Part shown: piece after piece, positions 63,299-64,000 of the stretch
Layout of the letters: each line of letters begins with the position of its first letter
Position numbering within the stretch: position 1 is the first letter of the stretch
Assembly: GCA_023614405.1 (NCBI GenBank)
Contig: CM042684.1
Coordinates: forward strand, 472,511,650-472,575,649
Length of the DNA: 64,000 nt
Source: Avena insularis
Taxonomy: Eukaryota > Streptophyta > Magnoliopsida > Poales > Poaceae
Direction: 5' to 3'
Translations under genes and position numbers: made by a program
Notes under the pieces: generated by a model
What the model was told of the DNA's origin: nothing
The model's input: only the letters and a program-made list of their open reading frames with translations
The model's database searches: none

Positions 63299-64000
63299 TG
63301 GAAAAAACTTGAAAATTTATCAGATCCCTGGTATGCCAGGTGCAATTGTATGCTAAATACATGATATTTTGCTACTATGCTTGTATGCCGGATTAACTTG
63401 GGCGTAGTCCCCGAGTTTCATTTTCTTGTTCGTCCAATTCTCTGGCTCGATCCGTGTCTACCTTGACTCGGTTTTACGACTTACGAATCCGAGCTTCAAG
63501 AATCGTTTTAACAATACTGAGAAACTTTGAGGCTTGGCTCAAAATAATTCAACATAATAACTTGAAAGTAAATATGGGGTTAGTCCAAAAAAAACAAACG
63601 TTAGCTGGAATAAGTTCGTTTCCTTAGTGGTTTTTCATGTGCTACGCAATTCCAAACTTGTTCCCTTGCTTGCCATGAAGCCAATTCTTGTTGGACAGCA
63701 GCAAGTCGAAGGGTTGGGTTTCTGGTGCTCACACATTACTAATCCGGGTTAAGCGAAACGAGTCATTCCAGCTAACGCATAAAAAGTAACAACAACTATT
63801 TATTAAGGCAGTCCCAGAGTTACTGCTCGAGGCTCCACTATTTCATTGATAAGCTCATTGCCTATTGATCGATTCGGAGTTGTTCTTAAACTTCACAGTA
63901 CCGCTGGTAGTTCTTCTATCTAGCACCCCGCTGATCTTTGCAGCGGGTCAATGAGCCAGGGTTTTATCCCGGATAATACTAATCCGTTGGATCTTTCCAC
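63299..64000. other. Non-coding tail region of the third element
   Basis: Downstream of the acidic-tail stop I see no gene, no tandem repeat and no second LTR. There are no recognisable gag or pol motifs on either strand. The sequence probably belongs to the same element, as the 3-prime UTR of the antisense gene or the spacer before pol. Confidence 0.4.

Larger units (their letters stand above)
57387..64000 (-). mobile_element. Partial gypsy-type LTR element, minus orientation, running off the window
   Basis: Begins TGTCGTGGTGGTGTCACGGC at the satellite edge, an LTR end I associate with grass gypsy elements. The terminal LTR appears to be 57387-58187, and its clear TATA box is on the minus strand. 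An intron-containing gene with a PF04195-like domain lies on the plus strand inside it (58736-63298). In Tat-lineage elements, extra and sometimes antisense ORFs between pol and the 3-prime LTR are known. On that model this LTR is the 3-prime LTR of a minus-strand element whose pol and gag lie beyond 64000. The alternative is a plus-strand non-autonomous element carrying only this gene. Confidence 0.6.

Overview
The window looks like repeat-rich nuclear DNA of a grass, most likely a large-genome Pooideae or Triticeae species. The evidence is a chromodomain-bearing Ty3/gypsy element with LTRs of about 3.2 kb, a second gypsy-type element carrying a PF04195-like accessory gene, a solo LTR with a terminus I associate with Triticeae Copia elements, and a very large tandem satellite. 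I see no intact host gene, no RNA gene and no CRISPR array. Species assignment is inference.

Layout. A tandem array of a 48-bp monomer fills 1-468, about 2095-37870 and 49421-57386. That is about 44.2 kb, or roughly 920 monomers, and the array runs off the left edge. It is organised on nested scales: 48-bp monomers, 288-bp six-monomer doublets, higher-order units of 1.0 to 2.06 kb, and block duplications offset by about 4.1, 5.4, 5.5 and 7.9 kb. Because 48 is divisible by 3, every forward frame reads as a 16-residue repeat until a variant monomer brings a stop. The long open frames here are therefore a by-product of the repeat, not genes.

Three mobile elements interrupt or bound the array. 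First, about 469-2094 is a minus-strand solo LTR with no coding domain. Second, 37871-49420 is a complete but decayed Ty3/gypsy chromovirus. It has a 5-bp target duplication (ATCAA), LTRs of 3221 and 3207 bp, an initiator-Met-type primer site, an extra upstream reading frame, gag with a zinc knuckle, protease, RT, RNase H and integrase ending in a chromodomain, and a polypurine tract. Many indels, stops and catalytic substitutions disable it. Removing it restores the satellite exactly. Third, 57387 to the right edge begins with an LTR of about 0.8 kb whose only clear TATA box is on the minus strand. Next to it lies a plus-strand, intron-containing, decayed gene with a PF04195-like domain, a Pro/Ala/Thr-rich linker, a coiled coil and an acidic tail. 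I read this as a minus-oriented gypsy element (probably Tat lineage) with an antisense accessory gene; its gag-pol would lie beyond 64000.

Order of events (inference): the satellite and its higher-order units formed first. The chromovirus then landed inside a finished higher-order unit and later decayed. The chromodomain and the heterochromatin-like satellite target fit known chromovirus behaviour, but the sequence alone does not prove targeted insertion.
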